From Spirogloea muscicola (Eukaryota > Streptophyta > Zygnematophyceae > Spirogloeales > Spirogloeaceae), in the NCBI GenBank assembly GCA_009602725.1, contig WELB01000193.1, positions 99,583 to 152,426 of the forward strand: a DNA stretch of 52,844 nt, given 5' to 3'. Both the position numbers and the translations under genes were made by a program. Below, in pieces: positions 1 to 12,489 of this stretch; positions within the stretch are counted from its first letter, which is position 1; each line of letters begins with the position of its first letter. The notes under the pieces are model-generated. The model was given only the letters and a program-made list of their open reading frames with translations. It ran no database searches and was not told the DNA's origin.

Positions 1-97
<97 letters not shown>
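1..97. other. Poly-A run at the window start (probable assembly artefact)
   Basis: A pure A homopolymer runs up to the first coding exon of the RWP-RK gene. A homopolymer joined directly to GC-rich coding sequence, mirrored by a similar run at the other end of the window, is best explained as contig-end padding or an assembly artefact. It carries no information on the true upstream sequence. Confidence 0.75.
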
Positions 98-99
<2 letters not shown>

Positions 100-3000
100 G
101 CCGCCGCCGCAGCCGCCACCGGCAGGCGGCGGCGTTGGCGGCGGCGGCGGCGGCCGCCTCCGCACGCTGCAGGCCCTCTCCGTCTTCCAGCACTCCTCCA
201 ACAGCGGTGTGTGCCCTTTGCGCCATTTGTGACGTTTTGCCAGTCCTTACCCCGTCTGCATTCTCACCAGCGTGAGCCCATTGTCTGACCAGCCTGCGAA
301 ATGGGCGCCCATCATCTCCGTTTGGCACTGCTGACCGTCTGGGCGAGCTTTACCGACGTTGCAGGGCTGCTGCGCAGCGCGCACCTGTACCTGGAGAACG
401 GGATCGTCTCCGTGTGGCAGCAGGAGGGCGTGCTGTCGGCGTCCGCCTACGACCTCGTCAACGAGCCCCGCGCGTCCATCTTCCACCTCTTCTCCAAGGC
501 CGATGAGGTCCGCTGCCTGCCGCCACTGCCATCCCAAGGCCCTGCCTTCTTCAGTCATGCTGCACCACAACTCGGAGCGGACGGCATTCTGCAGCAGCAC
601 GCTGGCTCAGTCCATGTAGCAGAGTGCTCCCTCGTACCATCATGGGCTTGTCGGAGGACGACCAGCCAGCAGGACAGTGCCACAACCTGACATCGCTGGG
701 CTGTCCAAAGGTTGTCCTTTTCTTCCCCTCTGGCTCTGTAGCGATGGCCCCGATACCCCACGGTCAGTGGATGCTGCCAAACAGGGCCGGCAGTGCGGCC
801 AGCAATGCAGCCAGGGCCGTAGATGGTCAAAGTAGCCATCTTGGTCAGTAGTGTGGCCTGCCATTTCCCCTAGATGCAGTCCAGCAGTCCCTGCCCTTTG
901 AATGTGCCACATTGTGCAGCAGTGCCACACAATCCAGCCCTCCGCAGATAGCCGTGCTCACCAGACCGGTGGCTCTGTGATCACAGCTATGTCTGTAGTG
1001 TGTCAACCTGTCCAGATATATGTGGCTCACACCCATCCTTCATGTCAGCAGTGCTCTCTGGGATAGGCTCGAGTGTGACGATTCTGCACAGGTTCCTCAT
1101 ACTTCGGGGCTCCAAAGGCATGACTTTTCTGCATGCAGGCGACCAACGTTGATCCTTGTCGCTTTGTTCATTTCACCATGCAAGGCAGACTGGGGCGAGA
1201 GGGCTCAGAAGCCTTCTGGGCACCCCGCTAGAGACGACGCTGTTCCGTCGCCGCCAGAAGATTGCACGAAAGCCCGGAGCTGTCCCACTGCACCAATTGA
1301 CGCATGCAGCAGCGGTGCACCGGGGATGCGTGCATGTGCAGTTCATGGCAAGCATCCGGCAGGCGAGCGAGCTGGCAGGCTGGCACACCCTGCTGGAATT
1401 TGGGGACCACCGCAGCATCCCAGCAGAGCTGCCACCCATCCTCAGCGCCTCCCTGTGAGCCCCACTCTGTTCACTCATGCCAATCCTGGATGCGCCTCAC
1501 TCTCGCAGGAATGATTCCGTCTCGCCCAATTGAACAAGTACGCTCTCAGCTGATCATAAGCCAAGCGGTTCCACTCACATTCTACACTGTAATGGCTGCT
1601 TCTGCTGGTATGTCAACGCCTGGCGTCCAGCAACGCGGCCCTGCAGCATGCACCCGCGCTGGCCGAGGATCTGGCAATCGTGGAGTTTGAGATCCGGCGG
1701 CACCAGCAGGCCCAGTCCCTGAGCTCCTGCAGCTACCACAACTCTGTAAGTAATTCAGTACTCTGCACATGTTCAAAAGTATTCATGATGTGGCACTGGC
1801 ATACTAGGCAAAACGCATGCCTGTGCGTTTGGAGCTTAGATCTACCTCTCCTTGCATACCTGGTCATACGTAGCAGTTCAGCTTTCAGAGGCACCTCCGC
1901 CAGCGAGCCAGCTGGAAGTGGCATTCAGCATGGGATATGATTCTTTTGGAAGACAGCATGCGAAGCAAGCAACTCACCTGAAGTAGACTTGAGAATCTGA
2001 AGACCCTTTCTGCTACATGCAGAGCGGGCTGTCGTTCAGTGGCGAGGAACTGGGCAACCACAGCAGCGGTCAGCAGCATGGGAAGAACGAGGTTGCCTTG
2101 GAGGCACAGCTCGCCGCGCAGTGTAATGAGTGGAGGCAGGCCATGTTTGCTGATGAGGACTCGGACCTGCAGACCCACTTTGAGCGAGCGCATGCAGCGG
2201 ACTGGAGCCCCACGAGCCAATCGGAGGCCAACTTTGAAGTTGGAGGAGCTGGCTGGCCCTCTCCATATGCTGGTCTGCTGCCAGTGCTTCACCACAATTG
2301 ACTATCTATCATGCATGGCTAGCAACATCCAAACCGCTAGCTTGCCATTGCATACATCTGGGCATGCCAACTGCGCATGCATGATCGTGGGCTGCCGGTC
2401 TTACAAAGGCATCTGCATATGCCACGCATGCCACCGCAGTCGTGGAGCCAGTGTTCTCCACAGATGTAATGTTGGCCTGTTGGTAGGAGACTGATGACGG
2501 GCCTTCTACTGACTCTGCGCAGCAGGTCTCATGGGAGGCTTGAGCCCGTCGGCGATGCACTCGTCGTCCCGGCTGCCCATGCAGGGCGCACCACAGTTCT
2601 CCCTGCAGAGCTCCCCCCGCACCTCTGCATTCCACCAACCGCCAAACTGCGGCGGCAGCAGCCGGCTGCATCTCCCCCGCTCCCTGTTACTGTCGCCTTT
2701 GGCAGCGCATCTGTCGCTCGCCACAGCAGGCCTGTACCAGCAGCGCAAAGCGGCCTTCAGTGACCGCACGTCGCTGCTGAAGCCGAGCAGCTACCCATCT
2801 GCATCCTGCACGATGTTCCACAGCCAGCAGCAACACCGCTGCAGCATGGCTGAGGACGGGGTCCCATGGAATGCTGTCAGTAGCAGGGACCTTCCTCTGA
2901 GGCGCTGCAATTCTGCAACTCTGGAGCGAGCAAGCTTCCACCATCCGCATGCCCACCGTCCTCCTGGCAGCTGCAACTGCAGTGCAAGTCCTACTAGCTG

Positions 3001-4830
3001 TCCAGGCCGCTCAAGCAGGGGCTACACCACATACATGAATGACTCAGTGCAGTGCCACAGCCCCATCAGCTGCTTCGCCTTGCCCGGTGAGGAGCAGGGC
3101 CAATGCGAGACGTCTCACCTGCGCTGCGAGCACAGGACGGCGGCTGCGCTTGGCTTGCCGCCTGTGAGCAACCTGGACCTTCCCATGGTGCTGGCAGTCA
3201 GTCCTGCGACTCTGCCAAAGAGCAGGTCTTACTCAGCTCTCCCGGCGCCTGTAAGCACATTAGGCGCTGGCGCCTATGACAGTCAGATGGTGACAGCCGC
3301 AGCAGACTTGGAGGAGCAGCAGCAGTTGGCCTCGCCGCAGACTGGAAGCTTCACGTCCAGCGACAACCCCAGGGCCACTGTCTCGCGAAGCAGCGATGAC
3401 CCTGTGGATGATGATGACTGTTGCCACGATAACAGTGCTGTCTCGGCAACACAGCACAACCATTACCTTCCTCGGGCAAACTCCACCGAGATCACAGCTG
3501 AGCAGCTGGCACAGGTCGTCATACTTCTGGCCACCTATTGTGTGGCCAATGCAGCATTGGATGTGCTTGCTGTGGCTCGAGAAACTTTGCACGAGAGCAG
3601 CTGCACTGTGACCGCTGTCTTCTGCATTGGCTGCTGCAGGCAGGCTGTTTAGATTGTGCAGAGGCTGCGCAGAGCTGCTGTTGATCAAAGTCGTGATAAG
3701 TTCTGGGCTTTCATCTCAAGAATGCCTCTGCTGTTGATTGAAGAAGAACTTACATCAGCTTCCACCCTGACATGACATGCAGTACTTCCACATGCCCATC
3801 ACGGAAGCCTCCAAGGAGCTCCGAGTAGGCCTCACTGTCCTCAAAAAGCGCTGTCGCGCATTTGGGATCCAAAGGTGGCCACACCGCAAAATGAAGAGTC
3901 TCGAATGCCTCATCACCAATATCAAGGTCAGACTCTTCAGCAACTACAGCTGTGCCACTCAATGTGCTCATGCACAGTATGGTGGCACTAAAGCTCCTGC
4001 ACAGACTGTCACAGTGCCCCATGACAGGTAGAAACGGAGGTCACCTAGAAGAGATTGTGAAGTAGTCTCCATAGGACAAGGATGACCTGCATGCAAGTGA
4101 AGGCAACCTCAGCGTCTGATAGTCAGACATAAGCATGACACATCAGTGTCTTGATGACCAGACAATGAAATACTTTGTGCTTAGGAGCATCTCCTGTCAG
4201 AAACACTTACCCAATGTATACATGTGGCAGGAATGCGAAGCTGCTAAGTAGCTATACATAGCAAGTGTAGCGATCACTGATGTCAGCTTCTGCTTAATAT
4301 CAGGAGCTTTCCAAGGGGCCTGAGGGCCACACATCTGATCGCGTGGAGAGTGCAGTGAAGGAGCTTGAATCTCAGAGGAAAAGGATGGCTGATGCACCAT
4401 CAGTTGACCTACCCGATAAGACAAAACGACTTCGTCAGGTGAGTCCTTCGCAGTCAGTAGAATTGTAATTGCGGATTCAGTGGACAGGACTTTCTTCGGC
4501 ATTCAATAAACGAGTTTTACGACAGCCATGCAATCCTGACAAGATCTGCATCTCCACATGGAGCCAGTCTAGCTCGTTAGAACAGTGTTCTCGAATGGAC
4601 TTGTGCTCGTAAGTTGTGGTTAACAAATTGTCTCGTCTCACATGTAGGCTTGTTTCAAGGCCAGCTACAAAAGAAGGCGCCATGCGAGTCTGAGTAAACA
4701 TCATGCCCATGCCCAAGAGAGCCCAGCTGAAGCTGATCATCTGGCCTGCTCGAGGTCCTCGGCGGGTCATGAAGCCCTCAGATGCACAGCAGGTCCAGTG
4801 CAACAGGTCTTTGCACAAGCAGGCAACTAG
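98..4830 (+). CDS. RWP-RK domain transcription factor (RKD-like), 5' partial
   Basis: Nuclear DNA-binding regulator. Exons that join in phase: before 98-206, 365-507, 1258-1454, 1631-1745, 2023-2272, 2526-3514, 3783-3926, 4304-4438 and 4648-4830 (TAG). The RWP-RK domain spans the last three exons. It starts [13 protein letters not shown], has [13 protein letters not shown] and [10 protein letters not shown] (the signature with its basic helix), and after an acidic linker ends [18 protein letters not shown]. In this family the domain binds DNA; RKD members act in germ-cell or egg-cell identity and NLP members in nitrate signalling. No PB1 domain follows the stop, so RKD-like fits better than NLP. 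The large exon at 2526-3514 encodes a Ser/Pro/Gln-rich, probably disordered region, making the protein about 750 residues, long for an RKD. The start is lost at the contig edge; exon 1 begins in a Gly/Pro-rich GC tract. Domain call secure, subfamily less so. Confidence 0.9.
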
Positions 4831-6900
4831 CTGCAGCATCTGCCCCAGATCTTTACATTGCTGAGGAACAGCTCCTCCGGGATTGTGCACTCCATGCCAG
4901 CCTTCCACCAAGACAGCATGTTCCACTGTCCAAGAAAACCTGGCTACCAACACTGCACTGATTCCAGGTCAAGAGCTCTTTGGTGTCTGCTAAGAAGCTT
5001 ATTTGTAAACAGCCTGACTTTACTTGTAAACAGCCTGACTTCCAGCACGAGGTTTGGTGGCGGTGACCCAGTAAAAGGTTCAGGCGAACGTGTTTGTAGC
5101 CTTGGCCAAGATTGTGGTCCAGTGTTGGCTACCTATTTCGTACAGTCCACATATTAAAGGGCGCCCTATCCCCAATACTTCTGTTCATAATCAATAGATA
5201 CAGAAGCCAGCAGCTAAGCAACTGCTGACCGTCAGTCCCACATTATTGCCATTCTTCTTATCTATTCCTACACAGGCTAATTGCCAGCGGGTTCTGCTCG
5301 CTCCTAACACTGCACCTGTGCTTCAGAGCCCAGAGCTTACAGCACTTTTATGCTCATAGCTGGCCACGGCTTTATTCGGCGTACGTGTCTTTAGTGCAGT
5401 TTTGCTCATTGGCAAATTTGTATTCTGATTTCTCTTAAAGTGTTGAGTGTTTCTTGGCAGACTTGGCTGCGATTTTTGGAAGTACAATATTTCATGTCTC
5501 TGCAGCCTGCTTTCTGTTTAGAGCACTTCAGAAACTGCGAGAAACTTTTTACATTTCTTTTGCAGTACCCAAGCAGGCAGTGTGCTTAGACCAGGGCTTG
5601 CACTTTCAATGCGTCTAGTGCTAGGCAGGAAACCTGCCAACGTTGATGAGCTTCATCATTGCGCCAGGGTAGATACACTGGATGAGTCCTTTGCCTAATC
5701 AATAGTCTTCTGTACAGATCAGAGCGAGGAACACGTATCCTGCAACGAAGTGGTTCGTGTGCGGAGTTCATGGTGACCCCTTGATTGCAGGTGCTCAGGT
5801 AGCAACGTCATGCTGCTCCTCCACATGCGCGCCCTGTTGAGAGGAAGCCTTAGCAGGCAAATCATGACATGCCGGAGATGCAGTATCCTACCTAACAGTA
5901 AAGAGATGGAGGCCCCCTAGTATTGCTGCTTGTCAAGTTTGGGTCAGGACGGTTGTGTTCTGCTCTCATGAGCACTTTCTTTTTATGAACAGGCTTGCGT
6001 CGCTAATAAGAAACAGCAAAAGAAGTACCACCTTCGTGACCCTGACAACTCACCCTCACACTTGGCGCCTCTGGGAGTCTTAACTGGACAATCTCATGTA
6101 TGTCTCTCACAGCATCGTTCGCCTACTGATTAAGAAGCTTGATGCAGCTCAATCTGCTCATCTATTCTTAAAGGAGGCAAGGAGAAAGCTGTCCAGATTC
6201 GCCCTCCACTTCTTCTGTTCTGCATTCTTGTGTGTCGTATTGTTTATTCATCATTCTTGCAAAGCAGAGACGGTTGGCTTTGACATTGAGCGGTCAGCCC
6301 AAGTGTGGGGCAGAAAGTGGTATGAGTTCACCGACCAAGAGCAAATGCCAGCTGGCAGGTGACAGGCAGGTGACTGCTTTGCCAGACCGTGTTTTGGGCT
6401 CAATGTATGCCGAAGCAACACCATCTGATTGAATGCATACACGCCCATGAATTTCCATAACTCCCCTCCAACCAGCCAATCTACTTGCGTACATTGCGCA
6501 GTGACGCGAAGAGAAAATGCAGGTGGCTGCAAGAGGGCCAGCTTACAGCAGAAAATATTGCTGTGGGCTGCTGAGCTGAAACCCGTTTTGAGCTACAGAG
6601 CTCTGCCTTCTCTCAGAGCATGTAAGCCGTGTAGCAGTACCCACATCTTACAATCATCGGGTACAGTGAAGAACCTTGAAGACGAGTGCTGGTATGTGAG
6701 AGTCTCATTTACAAGCAATGTGGGGGGTAGGGTGGCTCCTCCGAACGAAGCAACGGCAGACAGCCAACAGTCCTCAGATGAGAAGCTTAGGCTTCCCCGT
6801 TGACCTTCTTGTCCGTTTGCTTGTGCTGGCTCTTTAGCCACCACTTTCTTGAAAAGCTCTGAGACTTCCGAAAGTAGAAAAGCTCTGGTAAAGCTCATGG
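4831..6900. other. Gene-poor stretch downstream of the RWP-RK gene
   Basis: No convincing gene. Two points can be seen. A 20-nt unit (cttgtaaacagcctgacttt type) is repeated directly at about 5003-5043. An open segment of 47 codons follows an ACAG acceptor-like site at about 5992-5995 and starts Ala-Cys, as the last RWP-RK exon does, with basic residues after it. It could be an alternative terminal exon or chance. Confidence 0.4.
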
Positions 6901-8740
6901 CTTCTGGAATGCAGAGATAGCAGAAGCAGCTCTTCCAGAGGGGGCGAGGGCTGTTAATAGGCCAGCCCACTCAACAGTGAACGCCACCAATGTCACAGCG
7001 CCACCAGAGGCTGAGGAGGCCTGGAGGCGAACGCAGCCGCTGGGCTGAGCAGCTCTTGTAACAACGCTACCTTGTCGAGATCGTTAGTGCCGTGAGAGAG
7101 GCTTGATTGACAGATGCTTGCTAGCCGCCTTCTCATTATCGTAACTGGGGGGGCAGCTGCATACTAGCGAACCGCAGGCGGTTGCTGTGTGTTAGAGGAT
7201 GCGGCTCGCTTAGCCTGCAGTGCTCGCAGGTTCATCATCGTCCTGGGCTTGCACCGCTTAGCCAGGCCAATGGCGTCTGTGGCGGAGCTCCGGGCCGAAA
7301 CCTAGCCTGGCAAATCTTGATGCCCTCACTCGAGGGTACTGAAGTCCACCTCCAGCTGTGCTTCTTCCGCTTTACGCAGAGGCTCTTAGCTTAGGGTTTC
7401 GCTTGTGCAGCACACCTCTTTGCACTGCTTCTGCACTTCTTTGTATGTGCTGACTCAAAAAGTGGTCAAGTCCTCCTTCAGACAGCCGGCTTTCAGAACG
7501 AGATCTTATCCTCCTTAGCATTGGGCTTCACTCCACGTAGCCCAGCTTTGCTCGAAAAGTGTAACGGCTTTGTTGGTCTTCCCTTTCATCGCATGCGCAC
7601 CTTCCGTATTCTCGTTTTTGAAAGAAGAAGCATCTCTTACGAAGGTGGCCAGGGCTCTGAAAAGCCAGCCCACAAAAGAATGAAAAACGTTGAAGGATTC
7701 TACAAGGGTATCTTACGCAAGGATAGCGAAGGGCACTAAGGTTGGCTACTCAGCAACTCCTAGTCAGCAGCCGCGAATCGGAAAAGTAGCAGCCTGAAAG
7801 GGGAAAATCCTGTCAAGTGAGAGCGACAGTTCCGAGGATGCCCGGTTGTAGATCTTGTTGAATATAGTAATATGGTGAATCAGCGGGCCAGGTGTTGAAC
7901 ATAGTAGTATAGTGAGTGATTCAGTGGGCCGGGCTGGGTGACCATCCCGTCCGTCTCATTCGGCCGTGAGAGTCTTTGGATAAGGGAGGCCTCGGGCACC
8001 CATCGGGCTTACACCACATCTCTGAGGTCACGCGGTGCTCCCGCCCGGGCGGAGCCTGTGCTGTCTGTCTGACTGACTGTCTGAGAGCTGAATCTGTTTG
8101 GCGCCATAAGCGCATCTGCACCTGTGCTGTCGCGACGAGGGCGGTCTGCTGGGCCCATGGACAAGGGCAAACGTCCGATGGAGGACTTCGACTGGAGAAA
8201 GAAGTGGCTCTCCCAATGGGGGCAAGGGCTGTAAGAAGCCAGCCCGAAAAATATTGACAAGGTTCGAAGGGGCCACACTACGAGCTAAGCAGCGACTGTG
8301 GGGCCTGAAGAGGCTATGAAGACTGGAGAGAGGCAGAATTCGAGACTGCTGATGATAGCAGACAGGAGCAGGTACAGGAGCGGCCAGGGCAGGAACTCCA
8401 ACAGATCTGAGCGGCAGCTAGGCACGACTAGCGGCAGAAGCAAGGCGTGTGGCAAGGATAGCTGCAGGGACACAGAATGCCGCATAGGCCTGAGAGCCGG
8501 CGGCATTGAAGTCTGTCCTGCTCCCTTAGTGCCGTTGGGACACTGCATCTTGACAAGCAGGTGCTGCATGAGATAGGATAAGTTGCACGGTATTCACCCA
8601 GCCAGACAATCGGCGTAGGTGCCCCTGAATGAAGTGAGCTCCTCCAAAGGGGCTTGGGGCTGTAACATGCCAACCCAAAAGAATCAACAAGGTTAAAAGG
8701 GCCGAAAGTTGCCAAAGCCACACAGCTATGCAAGAAACTA
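6900..8740. repeat. Degraded copies of the hairpin-tail repeat family
   Basis: Copies of one repeat unit lie at about 6910-6970, 7640-7720, 8195-8310 and 8630-8720. The unit reads roughly: gaag-tggctctcc, gggcaagggctgt, a short loop, agccagccc, then aaaagaatt-gacaaggttcgaaggggcc. The copy at 8195-8310 closely matches one at 28136-28260, through the shared agctaagcagcga and ggcctgaagaggctatg. In better copies elsewhere this unit lies just downstream of retroelement C-termini, so these are probably remnants of retroelement 3' tails. The short open frames here are by-products. Confidence 0.65.
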
Positions 8741-8990
8741 CAGCAAATGGGAGAATAGTAAACCCGAGTCATCAGCCGCAAGTCGGAGTAACTTGCAGCT
8801 GGAAAAGATGCAGCCCGACGAGACCCAGAAGTAGCAGCCAAATCGCGGCCTGCCTGCAAGTGCACTGCGTGAGCTTGGACTGTTAAGATAGGAGAGCGTC
8901 CATTGGTACGACAGCGAGAAGGAGGCGCGGCCCGCCACTCCGGGGGGTGGCTACAATAAGATGCCTCACGTACAGCTTGCCGCGCTTTTG
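8735..8990 (-). mobile_element. Non-LTR retroelement C-terminal remnant, copy 1
   Basis: The minus-strand translation contains GSRRAASFPAASYSDLRL, the conserved carboxyl end of the retroelement copies at 27.5, 28.7 and 33.0 kb. A stretch related to the upstream LAVSLQR-HLRAGRALAAASGS region is also present. The frame runs on past the usual TRGY-stop ending, so the copy is mutated. Tail-type repeat lies on its downstream side (8630-8720), as expected for a minus-strand insertion. Confidence 0.6.
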
Positions 8991-9189
8991 AGTTGACAAA
9001 CACGATGTAATATTCCCAAGTTTGTGAGCGCCTAACGGTGTTGTTAATGCTTACACGGTGTTCTTTTGGCCGCTGTGATGGACACGACACATAGGTGAAA
9101 TTATGTCGGAGATCATGGAAGTATCTTAGCCTAATCATATCTAATTGTAGAGACGATGCTTGGGTTTGGCCGACACTTCTAATAGGCAC

Positions 9190-9990
9190 GTGTCACCATC
9201 TGGACACCACTGCCACCGCCAAGGTTACGGGCACCTGCCCAGGCGGTGGGACCGTCACGGCCGCCGCCACGCGAGGGCTCCGATCACCTGGCCCTGGCGG
9301 CGGCACCGCGTCAGGGACCCTCTTATGTAGAGGGCCCTTCCTTCCCTTCCTTATATCAGACGGTTCTTGGCAGCCGCCCAATCTATTCCACATCTGCATT
9401 AGCGCTGCCTTGGCTCCGGCTGCTTAGCCCACAGCCGTCAAACCCACGCCCGTTTCGCCGTTCGTGCCGGACGGCACGAACCGCTCGTGCCGTTGTCGTT
9501 CCGACCGGGCTCGTCTGGGTGGCTTGGCATGCTACCGCCAAGCTCAGTCAGACATGCTCGGCAGCCCGGACGCCTCCCGGCGGCATGTCCGGCCGCGGCC
9601 ATGCTCGGCCATGCCTGGCGGCATGCCCTGCCGCGGCCATGTTCGGCGCCATGGCGCCTGCTGGAGACAGCTCAATGGTTCCCTCGTCAGGCACGCTCCT
9701 CGCGGGCGCTCGCGACTCAGTGAAGCTCTGAGAGAGGCGCAGCCCTGCGGCTGCCTGCTGCTGTAGACCGCTGCCCCGCGCGGCTCGTTGCCGGCTCGTC
9801 CTGAGGACCTTGGCGGCGTCCCGCGGGAGGTAAGTCTGCAGCGGGTGCCCAAGGGTGGAGCTGCTGCTTAGCTGCAGCACCACAGGGCAAGCCTTCCGCT
9901 GTGTCAGAGTGCTTCCTCGTGGCGGGTGGTTGTCCCTAAACCACCCGCCACGAGGCGGGTGGTTTAGCACTCAATCCAATAAGGACGCAT
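9190..9990. repeat. GC-rich segment with internal repeats and a perfect 17-bp hairpin
   Basis: Around 9570-9660 short motifs such as ggcggcatg and ccgcggccatg recur. At 9915-9955 a perfect inverted repeat is found: cctcgtggcgggtggtt (9915-9931), a 7-nt loop, and aaccacccgccacgagg (9939-9955). Part of the arm repeats again at 9954-9965. No convincing coding frame is present. The composition differs sharply from the AT-richer flanks, so an inserted element is possible. Confidence 0.55.
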
Positions 9991-9999
9991 TCAGCTCTA

Positions 10000-12489
10000 G
10001 CCTGCCTGGTTAGGTCCGAACGCTACACATGATGCCCGATACTGCCATAGCTGGATGAGACCCAGCCTCGCAAATGAAACCAAAGATTGCCTCTGGGTAG
10101 GTTGTGGGACGCATCGTGCTCACCTGCCTAAACACATGCGAGCAGCAGCCGCTGAGCTGCTGCCGCTGAGCAGCAGCATCTAAGCAGCAGAAGAAGCAGT
10201 GTAGCCTCGGATCGTCACTCTCCAACTACCTGCCATTATGCCGCCGCTGCCTAGAGGGTACCAGCCACAGCACATTAATGAAGCACAGCCCTCAATGCGG
10301 GCAAATATTGATATTGGAAAATGGGCTCTTTGACCATTCTTTGGGCTAATCCGCGCGGGCGGTAGGATAAGGTGTTGATCTGACTCAAGGTGGTAAGTAA
10401 ACCTATTCACGACTTCCTTCACACCAAGCTGATGGTTGACGTGCCTCAAATATCCACGTCTGCAGCTACCTCTACATCCTCGTCGAATCGACAATGCTAA
10501 GCCACCAGCAGGACATTGCACAACTTTTGTCATGCCACAAGGTGTCGACTATCATATAGCATTGATAAATTCGAACAGAAGGTCACAAGGGAGTGCCTTT
10601 ACCGACGGGAGCCTTGCGGATTGCCCAAAGTGTTCACGTGTCTCGCTCAATCGCTATACCCTGCCGCTGTGCACAGATCTCAAGATCAACACCAACCGTG
10701 TGACAAGATGCTTGTTAGAATGTGGTGCGCTCAGAATCTGAAGGTGTTCGAACTTATACATCCTGCCTTCACGTGGCATGTATTGAATGTGGTGCTCACA
10801 GAATATGCAGGTGTTCGAAATATGATTTGGAATACCTGCCCTCAAGTGGCATGTACAAGATTGCGATGATGGAGAAGACAGAAGAATTGCCTGATCACGT
10901 CCCTCGTGTGTAACGTCCTCAATACATGCCTCTCTGGGAGCAAAGCAACCTAAAGGCAACACATATCATGGCTGTGGCACTTGTGCACGTGCTGCGAGGC
11001 TATACTGTGTAGTATGCCGGCAAAACCTGATACATTGTTTTGGCATCACCAACTTACGTAGGCCTCTGTGCTTCATGTAAAGAGCGTGCAGAACGGCAGG
11101 AACCTAGTATTTGCAATTGAAGTTTGACTTGGCTGAGCGAAGAACTGCATGTTCCACCTCGGCTTCTTGAAGAACCGCAAGTGCAGTATTGGGTTGTGGT
11201 CATTTGGTGCAGAAAAGTTGCTACATTCTAGCACGAAGCCTAAGAAGTGCCACCTATAAACGAACAGAGGCGGTTAAGCAATCCATCCAGAATATTCACT
11301 TGTTAGAGGCAATGAAGGCACCAGCAGGGCCTTGGAAAAGGCGGAATTTTTCCATCCTCTAAAATTCCGATCTGCACTTGCTGACCAGAGGTTGTTAAGT
11401 GCCACTGGCAAAAGTCACGAAGCATATTTTTATGTCTCTCGTGCTTTCCGCCTTTTCAGAGCTTCTTGATTCCTCTGGGTTGGCCTCTCACAGCCATTGT
11501 CTTGCATTGCTGCTCTCCTTAATAGTAAGGAAGGGCAAGAGAATTAGGAAGTGGTTGACAAAGAAGCAGGCTATGAAGCTTCATCACACCTATAATCCTA
11601 TCTGTGGCTAGTCTTTTTTTTGCCCTGAGAATATATGCGACCCTGACCTCACATTCTGGAAATACAATGTGCCCGCTAAATCTACTTACTTTGCTCATAG
11701 AGCCTGCATATCACTTTCGCCATGGCTTAGACTAGGAGTGAAGGTGAACCCTGTATGATGAGGTACTAGAGCCAAATACCTGTCATGTATTCTCACTGAT
11801 CACGTTGCAAATGGCAGGCTTGACCTCACCCTTGCACCAGACATTCACTGGTGCAGGTTGTTGTGCTACTTGCCTTGCACCCTCTCGATGAGAAGCAAAG
11901 TCTAAGATCAAGCAAAGCAAAGAGCAATGACTTCATAGTCATGACTCTAAGACCTTGACTTCATAACCATTGTTCACATACCCGCAAGGCCATGTATCTG
12001 CGGAAAGAATGAAGGGTCCATATCCAAGCTAGCCTGTAAGGAGCGCAGCAATGGCCAGCTTGACTCCAATGCCGCCATCTTTGACCATATTCTTGGACCT
12101 ACTTCACCCTTCTGAATCTACCACAAAGCCGTAAGTATCTTCTTTGCCTTCTGCAACCCGCTTTCGCCGCTCTGAGATCATCTCAGCGTAAGCCTGCCAT
12201 AAATCACAACGGGCGAACAGCTGCTGTTAATCGCCTATCCCATTTGATTGGACCGCATTTGACGCCCAGACCAAGTGTAAGTGAGCTTGTAATAAGACGA
12301 TCTCAAAGTACCTGTCGAGTTTTACAAGCAGTAGCAGGTAGTGCGCTAAACTGGACAAACAATTGCTATGAGTGGCACTTTCAAATTCTGGAGAAGTCAC
12401 TTGGCCATGTGCAAAGAGACATGATCCAGAGGCCAGATAGTGCAGCAGAAGAGACCACTACGGAAGTGTGTTGTGGCTGTGACAACCAC
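10000..12489. other. Intergenic, no gene recognised
   Basis: Low coding signal on both strands. At about 10715-10860 there is an imperfect tandem duplication of about 70 bp; both units contain gaatgtggtg, aggtgttcgaa and a tggcatgta end. A diverged reverse copy of the hairpin-tail repeat (gggttggcctctcacagcc) lies near 11480. Downstream exons of the minus-strand membrane-protein gene at 12.5 kb may lie between about 11.9 and 12.4 kb but were not identified. Confidence 0.4.

Noticed and set aside
1-97. Genuine poly-A tail of an inserted retrogene at the window edge
   Set aside because: It abuts the 5' side of a coding exon in the sense direction, with a matching run at the other window end, which fits contig padding and not a retrogene tail.
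7521-7739. 72-codon plus-strand open frame
   Set aside because: Its second half is a copy of the dispersed tail repeat (ctctgaaaagccagcccac), so it is not an independent gene.
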